Of a stretch of 64,000 nt of DNA, positions 63,841 through 64,000 are shown piece after piece (position 1 is the first letter of the stretch; each line of letters opens with the position of its first letter). Under the pieces are notes generated by a model that was not told where the DNA came from, did no database searches, and worked only from the letters and a program-made list of their open reading frames with translations. This stretch comes from Lepus europaeus (Eukaryota > Chordata > Mammalia > Lagomorpha > Leporidae). The stretch lies in the NCBI RefSeq assembly GCF_033115175.1, contig NC_084840.1, forward strand, positions 76,151,179 to 76,215,178. Direction: 5' to 3'. The translations under genes and the position numbers were made by a program.

Positions 63841-64000
63841 GTAAGACCCCTGCTAAAAGTAAATATTAAAATAATTTTAGCAAGGGTTAAAAAGTTTGGC
63901 TGCTGACAGTAGCCATTCCTTAAGATAACTGTGTCTCCACCTGCCTACAGAATAACCTTGGGAAACTGCCTTGTGAAACTGCTCTGTGTAACTGTCTCAC

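Larger units (their letters stand above)
61607..64000 (+). other. IL15RA: IL15RA intron 1 (5' part)
   Basis: The intron runs from the donor at 61607 past the window end. The first 250 bases are still CpG-rich, with a poly(C) run at 61811-61823. Further in are a C-rich minisatellite-like tract (62722-62780), an old minus-strand L1 tail and a CSINE. No further exon was seen. Confidence 0.75.

Overview
This window is mammalian nuclear DNA, most likely European rabbit (Oryctolagus cuniculus). About fifty copies of the lagomorph tRNA-derived C-repeat SINE (CSINE) are present. Each has a tRNA-like head with A/B boxes, a CT-rich stretch and an A-rich tail. Rabbit-type L1 elements with a polypurine 3' UTR are also present. 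Genes are intron-rich with canonical GT-AG splice sites, and most of the window is introns and retrotransposons.

Layout. Positions 1 to about 22,545 hold the 3' two-thirds of IL2RA (CD25, interleukin-2 receptor alpha chain) on the + strand: the end of intron 1, coding exons 2 to 8, a 1.8 kb 3' UTR and a poly(A) signal at 22,525. Exon 1 (signal peptide) lies upstream of the window. Positions about 22,550 to 60,800 are the IL2RA-IL15RA intergenic region. It is a mosaic of CSINEs, L1 pieces of several ages, MaLR-type LTRs, a retroviral solo LTR and DNA-transposon fossils, with islands of unassigned unique sequence. Positions about 60,830 to 61,850 are a CpG-rich promoter region. It contains exon 1 of IL15RA (interleukin-15 receptor alpha, signal peptide) at 61,531-61,606 on the + strand; the window ends inside IL15RA intron 1.

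Gene logic. IL2RA and IL15RA are sister sushi-domain cytokine receptors, tandem and same-strand as in the human locus on 10p15. Both proteins are private alpha chains that pair with IL2RB and the common gamma chain. The IL2RA exons seen here encode both sushi domains, the membrane-proximal stalk, the transmembrane helix and a very short basic tail.

Most unusual content. (1) A 5'-complete L1-type element at 53,701-58,344 (minus strand) with an intact 353-codon ORF1 but no recognisable ORF2. It is inserted inside an older L1 3' UTR, and both insertions keep target-site duplications. This half-L1-like element lies 3.2 kb upstream of IL15RA. (2) A twin-primed (5'-inverted) L1 at 42,673-43,975. 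(3) A three-layer CSINE stack at 45,921-46,974. (4) Candidate STAT5-type GAS pairs and CTCF-like cores in IL2RA intron 1. (5) Amino-acid changes in rabbit CD25 at the IL-2 contact patch, and an extra cysteine.

Limits: repeat family names are from pattern recognition, not a library search. Boundaries without a target-site duplication are good to roughly 10-30 bases.
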